From an uncultured Prevotellaceae bacterium (GTDB taxonomy: Bacteria > Bacteroidota > Bacteroidia > Bacteroidales > Muribaculaceae): 64,000 bases of DNA. Of the stretch, positions 8,371 through 18,110 are shown piece by piece. The notes under the pieces are model-generated. The model worked only from the letters and a program-made list of their open reading frames with translations. It had not been told where the DNA came from and ran no database searches. Numbering within the stretch: the stretch's first letter is position 1; each line of letters starts with the position of its first letter. The stretch is from NCBI GenBank assembly GCA_946409635.1, contig CAMJXD010000007.1:1-64000 (forward strand), in the 5' to 3' direction. Position numbers and translations under genes: made by a program.

Positions 8371-11187
8371 TCAAGGCATCGTGAGCACATCACTTGCGGT
8401 GCCGAAATTACCGACGCCAGGGATGTAGTAATAGTTGAGGAGGGTAGCCTTCTTGGTCTGCGAGTCGTAGGTGCCGGCATAGCCCGTCTTGTTGCCGTCG
8501 GCATTGCCGATGATGCGTGCGAGCCCATAGTCGGTCTGCATGGCCGTCTGATCGGCGATGAAGACCTTGCCGCTGTCGTCGATGGTGAAGTCAATGTTGT
8601 AACTGTCACCAAAGAAATTGAGCAGGCGATAGGTTCCACTCGTCTCATTGTACTGTACCATCATCGTGGAAGAGCCTAATAAGTCGGACTCATAGTAGCA
8701 GTAGCCCAGATTGGAGAAGTTGGAGGGCTTGACTGTGATGCGCAGCGTGTTGTTCTCGCTGATAGCGGGATCGCTAGTCGAGCCGTCGGCGGGGAGAAGC
8801 TTGAGGACGCAATAGTGCTCTTGCATGTCGCTCAACCCCGAGAACTCAATCCAAAGTGTCGTGGATGCCGATTCATTGCTAAACGTGAAGTTAGAAGTGT
8901 ATAATGTAGAATGGCCGTCGCTCTCGGTCATGGCGACATTGACGCTATACTCGCCGTCGGTAACGTCACGGCAGATGACTACTGGGATGCTCTTGGCGGA
9001 TACACCATCGGCATACTCGTTGGTGATCTGGGAGGATTCAAAGTGAATGTTCTGTCCGTCGGGGTTTCCGTTGCGCCGTTGCACGGTGACCCTTGTCGAG
9101 GTGATGGTGGTTCCCAGTGCCGGTGAGGCGTTCTGGACATCGGCATCGGAGAGCACGATGTCGACCGAGCTGGACTGGTTCATGGGCACGTCAGAGAAGG
9201 TGACGTTGAAGCTGGCTTCGGTCTGTCCATCGGTAAAATGAATTATCCTGGACGGGACAGACACTTGTCCTGAGGTTGAGGACGAAGGCTTAACGTTGAT
9301 GACGGCATAGTAGTCGCCCTGGCTGGTGGCACGCTTGATGGGCACGACGACCGTTTTGGCGCTACTGACTGTCTGTGCAGACTGGGAAGCCTGGAGGAAC
9401 GAGACGTTCTGGGGTCCAGAGGCTTTGTCGACAGGATAGTCGTCGATGGGGTTCTGGTCCTGGTTGATGTTCATGGCTCCACGAGAATCAAGCTCCTTGA
9501 ACTCGGTGTAAGGAATCGTCAAAACCCAGGGATAGCTCTCGGGGTCGTTCAGTGACCGGCTGGCCAACTGAATGTCGGCAGGCCAGCCGTTGTCGGCAGT
9601 GCGCTCAAAGCCCTGTCGCAGTCGCCTGATGGTGTAGATGCGTCCGTCCTCGCCCCAGAGCTCGATGCGGCGTTGAATCAGAATCTCCTCGAGCAGTGAG
9701 CCGGTCTCGGTAGTCGTGAGCGCTCCTAAGCTGGTTCCCGACTTGGTGCAGGAGTAACCCGGGTCACGCTTGGCCATGAACTGGTTGAGGTAGCTGCGCG
9801 CGGTGGCTGTCTGGCCACGTCGGCATGCAGCCTCGGCCGCGGTGAGGTACATCTCCTCGATGCGCATCCAGATGTAGTCGCCGTCCCACTCGGTACCGTC
9901 GACGACACTGAACTTCTGCTGCACGTAGCCGTCAGCAGGCCCATATCCAGTGTCATTGGGCCGCCACCAAGCCTTGCGGGCATCGGTATTGCTCATCTTG
10001 TTATAGAGCCACAAAGAAATCATCTTGGGAGAGTTCTTGCCATAGCCCATATCGGTTCTCATGTGTGACCAGAACGAGGCGTTCTGGGTGTTTTCCTCGC
10101 TGGGTATGTCGGCGCCCCACATCACGTTGCCGGCATAGGCATCGTTCACGCCCTTGAAGTCGGGTACTGACTGAATGCTCTTGCCACTGGCGCTGATGGC
10201 CGCCACGGCCGAGTTGTAAGCGGTGGCCCAGTCCTCCTTGACCAGCGCGATGCGCGCCTGCAAGCCGAGGGCCACGGCATAACCGATGTGAACTGGCGAC
10301 TGCTGAGTGGTGCCGCCCAGGCAGTTCAGAGCCTGCGTGATGTCGGCATCAATCTGTGCATAGACCTGAGCGACAGTCGAGCGTTGCTTGCCCGTTGACT
10401 CGTCGAAGGTGAGACCATCATACAGGGGAACGCAGGGGTCGGTCTCATGCCCCTTGTAGGTCCTGGCAAAGGTCTGAGCGAGCATGAAGTAGCTGTAGGC
10501 CCTGATGGCATAGGCCTGTCCCTTGACGTAGTTGACCTGGCTGGTCGATCCAGTCATGGAGCTGGCGCCCTTGAGCAGATAGTTGGCATTGGCAATCCAG
10601 GTGTAGTAGGCCTTCCACAGGTCGTAGCTGCGCCAACTATTGGTGGTGAACCGTGACTTGACGTTGTAGCCGGCATCGTAGTAAAACCATCCGTATCCCA
10701 TGGCTCCCATAATCATGTCATCTCCCATGACCTCGGCCATGAGGTTGTAGGACGAGATGCCGAAGCTCTGGTGCCAGTTGCCTTGTGTCGTCCAGTAATA
10801 GTTGCGCATCGACTGATAGACGCTGTTGAGCGAAGCCATGATGTCGGCATCGGGATTGTTGTCTGATGAGAGGATCTTGTTGATGAGGAAGATGGCATCG
10901 GTGACGTTTATCGAGCCGTCCTGGTTGACGTCGCCATAGGGCAGTGAATTGTTGGCGAGGATGCCGTTGATGAGGAAGATGGCGTCGGTGATGTTGACAT
11001 AGGAGTCAGCATTGACGTCGCCGGGCAGGAGTTGCATTCTCAAGGTGGGCGAGTTGAACCTGACGGCATCGTCGTTGTCGCCACATGTGGCCATGGAGCG
11101 CATGTCCTGTGCTCCAGCCAAGGCCGCCACGCACAGGGTGACAACCAGGCAAATCAAGGATTTGAAGTTGAAATAATGCTTTTTCAT
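8371..11187 (-). CDS. SusD/RagB-like protein with N-terminal dockerin repeats
   Basis: Signal peptide MKKHYFNFKSLICLVVTLCVAALAGAQ; GDVNADSYVNITDAIFLINGIL and GDVNQDGSINVTDAIFLINKIL; SusD features (KAYYTWIANANYLL, RAYSYFMLAQTFARTY, IRIEEMYLTAAEAA, RRIELWGEDGR). Confidence 0.85.
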   Translation of the reverse strand: MKKHYFNFKSLICLVVTLCVAALAGAQDMRSMATCGDNDDAVRFNSPTLRMQLLPGDVNADSYVNITDAIFLINGILANNSLPYGDVNQDGSINVTDAIFLINKILSSDNNPDADIMASLNSVYQSMRNYYWTTQGNWHQSFGISSYNLMAEVMGDDMIMGAMGYGWFYYDAGYNVKSRFTTNSWRSYDLWKAYYTWIANANYLLKGASSMTGSTSQVNYVKGQAYAIRAYSYFMLAQTFARTYKGHETDPCVPLYDGLTFDESTGKQRSTVAQVYAQIDADITQALNCLGGTTQQSPVHIGYAVALGLQARIALVKEDWATAYNSAVAAISASGKSIQSVPDFKGVNDAYAGNVMWGADIPSEENTQNASFWSHMRTDMGYGKNSPKMISLWLYNKMSNTDARKAWWRPNDTGYGPADGYVQQKFSVVDGTEWDGDYIWMRIEEMYLTAAEAACRRGQTATARSYLNQFMAKRDPGYSCTKSGTSLGALTTTETGSLLEEILIQRRIELWGEDGRIYTIRRLRQGFERTADNGWPADIQLASRSLNDPESYPWVLTIPYTEFKELDSRGAMNINQDQNPIDDYPVDKASGPQNVSFLQASQSAQTVSSAKTVVVPIKRATSQGDYYAVINVKPSSSTSGQVSVPSRIIHFTDGQTEASFNVTFSDVPMNQSSSVDIVLSDADVQNASPALGTTITSTRVTVQRRNGNPDGQNIHFESSQITNEYADGVSAKSIPVVICRDVTDGEYSVNVAMTESDGHSTLYTSNFTFSNESASTTLWIEFSGLSDMQEHYCVLKLLPADGSTSDPAISENNTLRITVKPSNFSNLGYCYYESDLLGSSTMMVQYNETSGTYRLLNFFGDSYNIDFTIDDSGKVFIADQTAMQTDYGLARIIGNADGNKTGYAGTYDSQTKKATLLNYYYIPGVGNFGTASDVLTMP

Positions 11188-11328
11188 AATTAGGTCTTTC
11201 AATCCCAATGCAGTCCACATTGGCGGTAAAGAGTGAAACTTATTGAGAAACGTGAACTGAACCAGCCGCTGTTGCCAGGCGAGCTTGAACGTCCCTCCTG
11301 CTGTAGATAAACAAAGATATGAGACAAA

Positions 11329-11367
11329 GGTAGTGAACTTTTTGGACAGAGCCAAAAGTTCACTACC
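11329..11367. terminator. Perfect hairpin downstream of glgB
   Basis: GGTAGTGAACTTTT...AAAAGTTCACTACC, flanked by a T run on +. Confidence 0.55.
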
Positions 11368-11392
11368 CTTTTTTTTGTCACGAGCCGCCGCG

Positions 11393-13456
11393 TTATTTCT
11401 TGCGGGTCCTGGGCTTGGCGGTTGAGCGTGCCGGGGTGGCAGGCATGAGGCGCAGTACCTGGGCGCAGCGGGCGGGCAGGTAGAGCCGTAGCCAGCCGAG
11501 TTGATCGCCGGCATAGAGCGTGTCGTGCTCGGTGAGGTGATGGATGCCCTCGTCGATGTTGCCGTAGCCGCCATAGCGTGGCGCGTCGCTGTCGAACACG
11601 CCGGCGTACTCGCCCTCGGGAGCCAGGATGGGGTAATCGACATGGGAGCGGTTGGGACTGAAGTTGAACACGAACACGAGGTCGCCGCGCATGTAGGCCA
11701 GCACCTGGTCGTCGTCCTTGTCCCAGAGCTTGCGCACGGGCAGCCGCTGGAAGTCTTTCACGCCACCGATGAGGTGAATCATGTCGTTGTCCCAGTTGTT
11801 GAGGAACTGATACTTGAGGTCGTCACGGTCCACCAGGTCCCACTGGCGACGGGCATACTTGTAGCTCCAGCCGTTGCCCTGTCGCGGGAAGTCGATCCAC
11901 TCGGGATGTCCCCACTCGTTGCCCATGAAGTTGAGGTAGGCGCCGTTGATGAGCGAAGCTGTCGCGAGCCTGATCATCTTGTGCAGTGCCATGCCGCGGT
12001 CGACGGTGGCGTCGTGGTCGCCCACCATCATGTGCCAGTACATCTCCTTGTCGATGAGGCGGAAGATGATGGTCTTGTCGCCGACCAGTGCCTGGTCGTG
12101 GCTCTCGGCATAGGAGACGGTCTTCTCGTCCTGGCGTCGGTTGGTGAGTTCCCAGAAGATGGATGTGGGGTGCCAGTCCTCGTCCTTGCGCTCCTTGATG
12201 GTCTTGATCCAGTAGTCGGGAATGCCCATGGCCATGCGGTAGTCAAAGCCGATGCCGCCGTCCTTGAACTTGCGTGCCAGGCCTGGCATGCCGCTCATCT
12301 CCTCGGCGATGGTGATGGCGTGTGGGTTGACGGCATGGATGAGTTCGTTGGCCAGGGTGAGATAGGTGATGGCGTTGGTGTCCTCGCCGCCATTGTAGTA
12401 GTCGGCATAGCTGCCGAAGTTCTGTCCAAGCCCGTGGCTGTAATAGAGCATCGAGGTGACGCCGTCGAAGCGGAAACCGTCAAACCTGTATTCCTCGAGC
12501 CAGTACTTGCAGTTGGAGAGCAGGAAGTTGAGGACCGCATTCTTGCCGTAGTCGAAGCACAGCGAGTCCCAAGCCGGGTGCTCACGCTTGTCGTCGCCAT
12601 AGAAGTAGAGGTCTCCCGTGCCGTCAAAGCAGCCGAGGCCCTCGACCTCGTTTTTCACGGCATGGGAGTGGACGATGTCCATGATCACGGCGATGCCCTG
12701 GGCATGGGCATCATCGATGAGGTGCTTGAGCTCGTCGGGTGTGCCGAAGCGTGACGAGGCGGCATAGAAGCTGGACACATGATAGCCAAACGAGCCATAA
12801 TAGGGGTGCTCCTGGATGGCCATGATCTGGATGGCGTTGTAGCCGTCACGGACGATGCGCGGCAGCACATTCTCGCGAAACTCCTCGTAGGTTCCCACAC
12901 CCTCGCGGTTCTGGGCCATGCCGATGTGGCACTCATAGATGAGCAGTGGCCGCGTGTTGGGCTTGAATTTCTTGACTCTGAACTGATAGGGCTCGGCCGG
13001 CTCCCAGACTTGGGCCGAGAAGATGTAGGTCTTCTCGTCCTGCACGACACGGGTGGCATAGGCCGGGATGCGCTCGCCCTCGCCGCCGGGCCATCTCACC
13101 AGCAGCTTGTAGAGGTCTCCGTGGTGCAGAGCACGCTCGGGCAGGTGGATTTCCCAGTTGCCGTCGCTGAGGCGTTTCAGTCGGTAGGGTGCGCAGGGCT
13201 TCCAGTCGTTGAACTGGCCGATGAGATACACCTCGGTGGCATTGGGCGCCCACTCACGGAAGACCCATCCGCCCTGTGCCGTGCGGTGTAGCCCATAGTA
13301 GTTGTAGGCATTGGCAAACTCCTTGAGGTCACCAGCCTGGCCGGTGAGCTCGGCAATCTTGTTCACAGCGTCCTGGTGCCGCCCGTTGATAGCATCGCTA
13401 TAGGGCTCGAGCCAGGGGTCATCGTTGATTATCGCAAGATTCTTTTTCTTTCTCAT
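11393..13456 (-). CDS. glgB: 1,4-alpha-glucan branching enzyme (eukaryote-like GH13 type)
   Basis: FREWAPNATEVYLIGQFNDW; DGFRFDGVTSMLYYSHG; FMGNEWGHPEWIDFPR; YAESHDQALVGDKT. Confidence 0.93.
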   Translation of the reverse strand: MRKKKNLAIINDDPWLEPYSDAINGRHQDAVNKIAELTGQAGDLKEFANAYNYYGLHRTAQGGWVFREWAPNATEVYLIGQFNDWKPCAPYRLKRLSDGNWEIHLPERALHHGDLYKLLVRWPGGEGERIPAYATRVVQDEKTYIFSAQVWEPAEPYQFRVKKFKPNTRPLLIYECHIGMAQNREGVGTYEEFRENVLPRIVRDGYNAIQIMAIQEHPYYGSFGYHVSSFYAASSRFGTPDELKHLIDDAHAQGIAVIMDIVHSHAVKNEVEGLGCFDGTGDLYFYGDDKREHPAWDSLCFDYGKNAVLNFLLSNCKYWLEEYRFDGFRFDGVTSMLYYSHGLGQNFGSYADYYNGGEDTNAITYLTLANELIHAVNPHAITIAEEMSGMPGLARKFKDGGIGFDYRMAMGIPDYWIKTIKERKDEDWHPTSIFWELTNRRQDEKTVSYAESHDQALVGDKTIIFRLIDKEMYWHMMVGDHDATVDRGMALHKMIRLATASLINGAYLNFMGNEWGHPEWIDFPRQGNGWSYKYARRQWDLVDRDDLKYQFLNNWDNDMIHLIGGVKDFQRLPVRKLWDKDDDQVLAYMRGDLVFVFNFSPNRSHVDYPILAPEGEYAGVFDSDAPRYGGYGNIDEGIHHLTEHDTLYAGDQLGWLRLYLPARCAQVLRLMPATPARSTAKPRTRKK

Positions 13457-13671
13457 GTCGTTGAGTCCTTAAAATGGTGATGTGGACTACAAAGGTACAA
13501 TTTTATAGACAAAAGGGTGGAATGTTTGTCCTGCTTTTTGCGATTGTGGTCTGAAAACGTTTGCAGAGTAGAGGCTCTGGCGGTACCACCTTTTTTCTTG
13601 TCCTGTGGATGACCGATTGGGAAAATGATTGTATATTTGTGCCCGTCAATCAACAACATTTCGAAATCAAA

Positions 13672-15036
13672 ATGGAAAACATGCTCAACGGTTTGAGTGA
13701 ATGGATTGTAGCCGTCAGCGATGCGGTGTGTGGCTATCCTTATTTCTTCCTCCTCATTGGCGGAGGGTTGTTCCTGTTCCTGTATTCGGGCGCAGTGTCG
13801 ATCAGGCGGCTGCCGTGGGCCTTGAGGGCCCTGCGTGACAAGCAGGCGTCGGACCAGGGTAAGCAGTCGGGCCAGATCAGCTCGGTGCAGGCCCTGCTGA
13901 GTGCGATTGCCGCCACCGTGGGCATGGGTAACATTGCCGGTGTGGCCATCGCCTTGTCGATAGGTGGCCCGGGAACGGTCTTCTGGATGTGGGTGAGCGC
14001 CCTGGTGGGCATGAGCACCAAGTTCTTTGAAGGGTCGTTGTCGATTATGTACAAGGGACGCGACAGTGCCGGCGAGGTGCAGGGCGGCCCCATGTACATC
14101 ATCACCCAGGGCCTGGGCGAGAAGTGGAAACCGCTGGCCGTAGCGTTCTCGATATTTGGTCTCGTGGGCACGCTGTGCTTTATGCAGGCCAACCAGCTGG
14201 TGGAGTCGGTGACCACGGTGTTTACCACACCCATGGGCATCGAGAACACGCTGATGCTGCGCTTCGTCATGGGACTGGTGATGGTGGCCATCGTGGGTGC
14301 CGTGATTCTGGGCGGAATCAAGCGTATCGCGCTGTTTGCATCGCGCATTGTGCCGGTAATGGTGATTCTGTACTTGGTACTGGTTGTCATTATCATGGCG
14401 ATGAACTATAAGGCCATTCCCGGTGTGTTCGGCCAGATCATTGAGGGCGCCTTCAGCATGAAGGCAGGCTTCGGTGCATTTGCCTTCGTGGCCCTGACGG
14501 GCGCGCGGCGTGCAGCGTTTGTCAACGAAGCCGGTGTGGGTACTGCCTCGATGATGCACGGCGCGAGCAAGAACACTGACCCCGTGCGCGAGGGCCTGAT
14601 TGCCATGCTTGGCCCAGCCATCGACTCGGGCCTGGTGTGCACCTTGACGTCGATACCCATCATTATCGCCGGCAACTATGTGGGCCTGACCGACCCCAAG
14701 GGGCTCTATGTAGCCCTGGGCGCCTGGGGCCAGCTGTTGCCGGGCATCGGACAGCTGTTGCTGATGGCCATCGTGTTCTTCTTTGCCTTCTCGACGATGT
14801 TCTCTTATAGCTACTATGGGCAGAAGTGCACCAACTACCTGTTTGGAGCCCACAACGTCAAGTGGTATAACTACTACTACCTGGTGATGATTGTTGTCGC
14901 CGCGATGATTCCGCTCAAGCTCATGGTGAGCATCATGGACCTGGCCTTCGCCCTGATGGCCTGCTGCACGATGTACACAGTAATCAGGCTGTCGCCCAGG
15001 GTCAAGCGACTGATGAAAACCTACTTCAACAACTGA
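13672..15036 (+). CDS. Alanine/sodium:cation symporter family (AGCS)
   Basis: SAIAATVGMGNIAGVAIAL, GPGTVFWMWVSALVGMSTKFFE, GGPMYIITQGL; preceded by TATATTTG -7-like box. Confidence 0.92.
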   Translation: MENMLNGLSEWIVAVSDAVCGYPYFFLLIGGGLFLFLYSGAVSIRRLPWALRALRDKQASDQGKQSGQISSVQALLSAIAATVGMGNIAGVAIALSIGGPGTVFWMWVSALVGMSTKFFEGSLSIMYKGRDSAGEVQGGPMYIITQGLGEKWKPLAVAFSIFGLVGTLCFMQANQLVESVTTVFTTPMGIENTLMLRFVMGLVMVAIVGAVILGGIKRIALFASRIVPVMVILYLVLVVIIMAMNYKAIPGVFGQIIEGAFSMKAGFGAFAFVALTGARRAAFVNEAGVGTASMMHGASKNTDPVREGLIAMLGPAIDSGLVCTLTSIPIIIAGNYVGLTDPKGLYVALGAWGQLLPGIGQLLLMAIVFFFAFSTMFSYSYYGQKCTNYLFGAHNVKWYNYYYLVMIVVAAMIPLKLMVSIMDLAFALMACCTMYTVIRLSPRVKRLMKTYFNN

Positions 15037-15054
15037 ATAATCTGAAAAAGAAAT

Positions 15055-15180
15055 TCACGCTAAGCCGCCAAGTTGCCAAGTATAAGTTATTGTTCGCAAG
15101 GGGCTCACAATTATTGTCGCCTCGTGGAGTGCGGATGCCAACTTAAAAAAAACTTTGCGCCTTTGCGGCTTAGCGTGTGA
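15055..15180. repeat. Intergenic element with inverted termini
   Basis: TCACGCTAAGCCGC... ending GCGGCTTAGCGTGTGA. Confidence 0.6.
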
Positions 15181-15209
15181 TTGGATGTGGCGGATGCCCA
15201 GACTGTTTA

Positions 15210-15259
15210 AGGGGACTTCTATAAAATATAAACATTTCGGTATTTTATAGAAGTCCCCT
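15210..15259. repeat. Long perfect palindrome
   Basis: AGGGGACTTCTATAAAATA ... TATTTTATAGAAGTCCCCT, 19-bp stem and 12-nt loop. Confidence 0.75.
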
Positions 15260-15297
15260 AAAATGCTTTTTTTATGAGCTGTAACGAGAGTTGGGCG

Positions 15298-17076
15298 TCA
15301 TAGTTGCTTTGGGAAGCGGGCGTTGGTGGTGACGAAGTCGACGCCCATGGCCTTGACACGTTCAAAATCCTCGACGCGGTCGACTGTCCAGACGTTGACC
15401 TTGAGTCCTGCGGCATGCATGCGGTCGACGGCTTCAGCAGTGACGATGGTGTGGACGACGTCAAGGTCCATGTTGTACTGGATGCACCAGTCAACCCACT
15501 CGTCAATGGTGCCGTCGCTGTCGCCGGCGAGCACCTGGACGGTGACGTCGGGGTAGTGGCGGTGGATGAAGTCAACGACTCCGGGCATAAACGAGATGAT
15601 GACCACCTTGTCGGTGAGTCCTTTCTGGTCGATGAGGTTGATCAGTGCAGGGATGCCGTCGAAGACGGGCTCGCCCTCGGCCTTGGTGTTGCTGTGGATG
15701 CTGGTGCAGACCTTGACCTCGACGACTGGGACGACGTTGTACTCCTTGCAGATGTCGAGAAACTCTCCCAGCGTGCACGGGTTACCGGCATAGGTGACGC
15801 CGTGCCGCTTGCTGGTGAGGCGTGTGGCCAGAATGTCGGCAGTGGACATGTCGGCGATTTTGGTCTCGGGTCCGCCCAGGCGCTTGTAGCTGTCGTCGTG
15901 GCTGACGACAAAGGTGCCGTCGGCCGAGACGCGGATGTCGCATTCCAGCCCCCATGCTCCGGCATTGATGCCGTTGATGAAAGCGGCGCGGGTGTTCTCA
16001 ACGCCCCACTGTGAGCCACGGTGGCCCACAATGTGCTGAGCCTGGAGGCCCAGGGTGGCCATCAGGATGATGGCAATGGTGAAAATGCTCTTGAGCAGTG
16101 TCATGATGTTTACGTTCTTGTTCTTGTTGTTCAACAGGTCTTGTATCTCGTGGGCCTCGGCGGTGGCTTCGAGTCGCTGTGCCAGGGGGAGCAGCGACCG
16201 CAGCAGTTGCTCGGCGGCGGTGCGCCGGTTGATCAACCGCATGAGTGCCTTGGCCAGTCCTATGGACAGTTGCAGGTCTCTCAGGCCCATTTTCTCGCCC
16301 AGTTTCTTCTGGTAGCGCAGGGCCTTGGTGTAATACTTCACGGCATTGCGGCTGTTGCCCATCTCGAGCATGATGTCTCCTTGCTTGCCTAGCGACTCGA
16401 CCAGGTTGGCCATGGCGGTGCGCGTGGCATTGGCGTCACCATTGTTGAGCTCGCTCATGTAGAGTTCGCTGGCCGACTGGTAATGAGCCAGGACGTTCAT
16501 CTGCTTGGTCTTGGACTTGATGACATCGGTCGAAGCCTCGACCGCCATGAGCAGCAAGGCCGAGAAGCGGGCGTCGTTGCGCTTGGTGAGGCGTTCGAGA
16601 ATCTGCTGGGCTTTGGTGAGTTCCTTGGCGGCTCGGCTGTTGTCGCCCATGTCGTGGTGGGCCAGGGCGAGGTTGAACAGCAGTGCTGCCACGATGGCGT
16701 TGAAGTCCTCGGTCTTCTTGCCGGTGTGCTGTGAGAGCACGAGCAGGGTGTTCTCGGCCGCTCCGAGCGAGAGCGACGGGTTGCCGCCCTCGATGAGCAG
16801 TGTCATGCGAGCCAGCCAGAGCCATGCGGCATAGGGTTCGGGCAAGGACATCATGCGCTCGTCGTCGTAGATAAACTGCTCGATGACCTGCTCGGCCTCC
16901 ATGTCGCGCTTGTTGACCATCAGAAACTCGATGTAGCAGATCTGCATCTCGGTGACAATCATGTCGTCAAGCCCCTTGGAGGGCGGCATGGTACCGCTCA
17001 TGGCCATCTGGGCGCGGGCGATGGTCATGTCGTTCTTGAAACGGGGCAGTGCGACTGAGACTGGCAGGACGGTCAT
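15298..17076 (-). CDS. TPR-like protein fused in frame to glycerophosphodiester phosphodiesterase
   Basis: N-terminal helical TPR-like repeats; internal signal-peptide-like segment MTLLKSIFTIAIILMATLGLQAQ (internal ATG at 16104); then GDPD motifs IVGHRGSQWGVENTRAAF and LECDIRVSADGTFVVSHD. Confidence 0.8.
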   Translation of the reverse strand: MTVLPVSVALPRFKNDMTIARAQMAMSGTMPPSKGLDDMIVTEMQICYIEFLMVNKRDMEAEQVIEQFIYDDERMMSLPEPYAAWLWLARMTLLIEGGNPSLSLGAAENTLLVLSQHTGKKTEDFNAIVAALLFNLALAHHDMGDNSRAAKELTKAQQILERLTKRNDARFSALLLMAVEASTDVIKSKTKQMNVLAHYQSASELYMSELNNGDANATRTAMANLVESLGKQGDIMLEMGNSRNAVKYYTKALRYQKKLGEKMGLRDLQLSIGLAKALMRLINRRTAAEQLLRSLLPLAQRLEATAEAHEIQDLLNNKNKNVNIMTLLKSIFTIAIILMATLGLQAQHIVGHRGSQWGVENTRAAFINGINAGAWGLECDIRVSADGTFVVSHDDSYKRLGGPETKIADMSTADILATRLTSKRHGVTYAGNPCTLGEFLDICKEYNVVPVVEVKVCTSIHSNTKAEGEPVFDGIPALINLIDQKGLTDKVVIISFMPGVVDFIHRHYPDVTVQVLAGDSDGTIDEWVDWCIQYNMDLDVVHTIVTAEAVDRMHAAGLKVNVWTVDRVEDFERVKAMGVDFVTTNARFPKQL

Positions 17077-17109
17077 GGTTTCTGTGTTTTTAGAGCCGGG
17101 TGATGTGGA

Positions 17110-18051
17110 TTAACTGATTGAAGACTTCAAGTCGACGGCAAACCTCGCGGCCAGTTGCGGGTCGAGGTCTCCCTCCAGGTTGGCGCAGCAGGTGGCCATG
17201 GCCTGGGCTCCGGTCACGATGTCGGACCAGGCGGTGCGTGGCAGCTGGTGGACGTTGGCATGAGTGACCTCGTTCTTGAACAGCCCGTAGATGACACCAG
17301 CCGTGAATCCGGCCTGCCAGCCGAGCATGTAGGGGGATACATTGCCGATGGCGGGATGGGACAGAGCCTTGCCGCCCTTGTCAAACCGGGTCACCGACAG
17401 GTCGGGATGGATGTGGAGGTAGTTGTCGCAATAGAATTCCACGTGGTTGCTGTAGGCCTGCTGTGCCGTCTCGCCAGGGAACACGTCACGCAGGTCCCGC
17501 TCGTGGGCGATGACCAGGTCGCTCACCTCGAGGTTCTCGAGGATGGCCGGCATGACGTGGGCGATGTGGAAATTGATGCCATGCTGGAATCCAGGCAGAT
17601 AGATGATGATGGCCTTGCGCTCGACGGCATGGGTGACGAGCTCAAACAGGGGGGCGCGCTGTGGCTCGGTGATGGCATAAAGCGAGCCGAAGAGCAGGAT
17701 GTCGTCCTCGTCGATGCGCGGCCACACGACGTCGAAGCGGTCCTTAGGGTAGACGCCATAGTTGACCAGTGTATCCTTGTCGGCTCCGGGGAAAATGGCC
17801 GACAGGGGGGTGGCGCCGTCGGTGTAGCGGTCGATAGAGTTGACGTCGACGTGATGGGCGGTGAGATAGTCGATGATGATGTCTCCCACGCGGTCGGCGC
17901 AGCACTCGCTCACCATCGACACGTGGACACCCAGTGAGCCCAGGATACAGGCGGCGTTGGCAATGCGTCCGCCGACGAATGATCGTTCGGGCTGGTTGCC
18001 CTTGAAGACGGTGTCAAGCACCGATTGGCCGATGGCAATGACTTTTCTCAT
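17110..18051 (-). CDS. PfkB family carbohydrate kinase
   Basis: MRKVIAIGQSVLDTVF, FVGGRIANAACILGSLG, C-terminal GWQAGFTAGVIYGL. Confidence 0.85.
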   Translation of the reverse strand: MRKVIAIGQSVLDTVFKGNQPERSFVGGRIANAACILGSLGVHVSMVSECCADRVGDIIIDYLTAHHVDVNSIDRYTDGATPLSAIFPGADKDTLVNYGVYPKDRFDVVWPRIDEDDILLFGSLYAITEPQRAPLFELVTHAVERKAIIIYLPGFQHGINFHIAHVMPAILENLEVSDLVIAHERDLRDVFPGETAQQAYSNHVEFYCDNYLHIHPDLSVTRFDKGGKALSHPAIGNVSPYMLGWQAGFTAGVIYGLFKNEVTHANVHQLPRTAWSDIVTGAQAMATCCANLEGDLDPQLAARFAVDLKSSIS

Positions 18052-18110
18052 TTGATGGTTATAGGGTTACTGTCAAGGTGGGCATGTGAGCCCCTTGAGT
18101 GCTTGATTGT

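Noticed and set aside
11393-13456. GlgB resembling the eukaryotic-type branching enzyme as recent horizontal transfer from a host
   Set aside because: This GH13 type is widespread in Bacteroidetes, so recent transfer is not supported.
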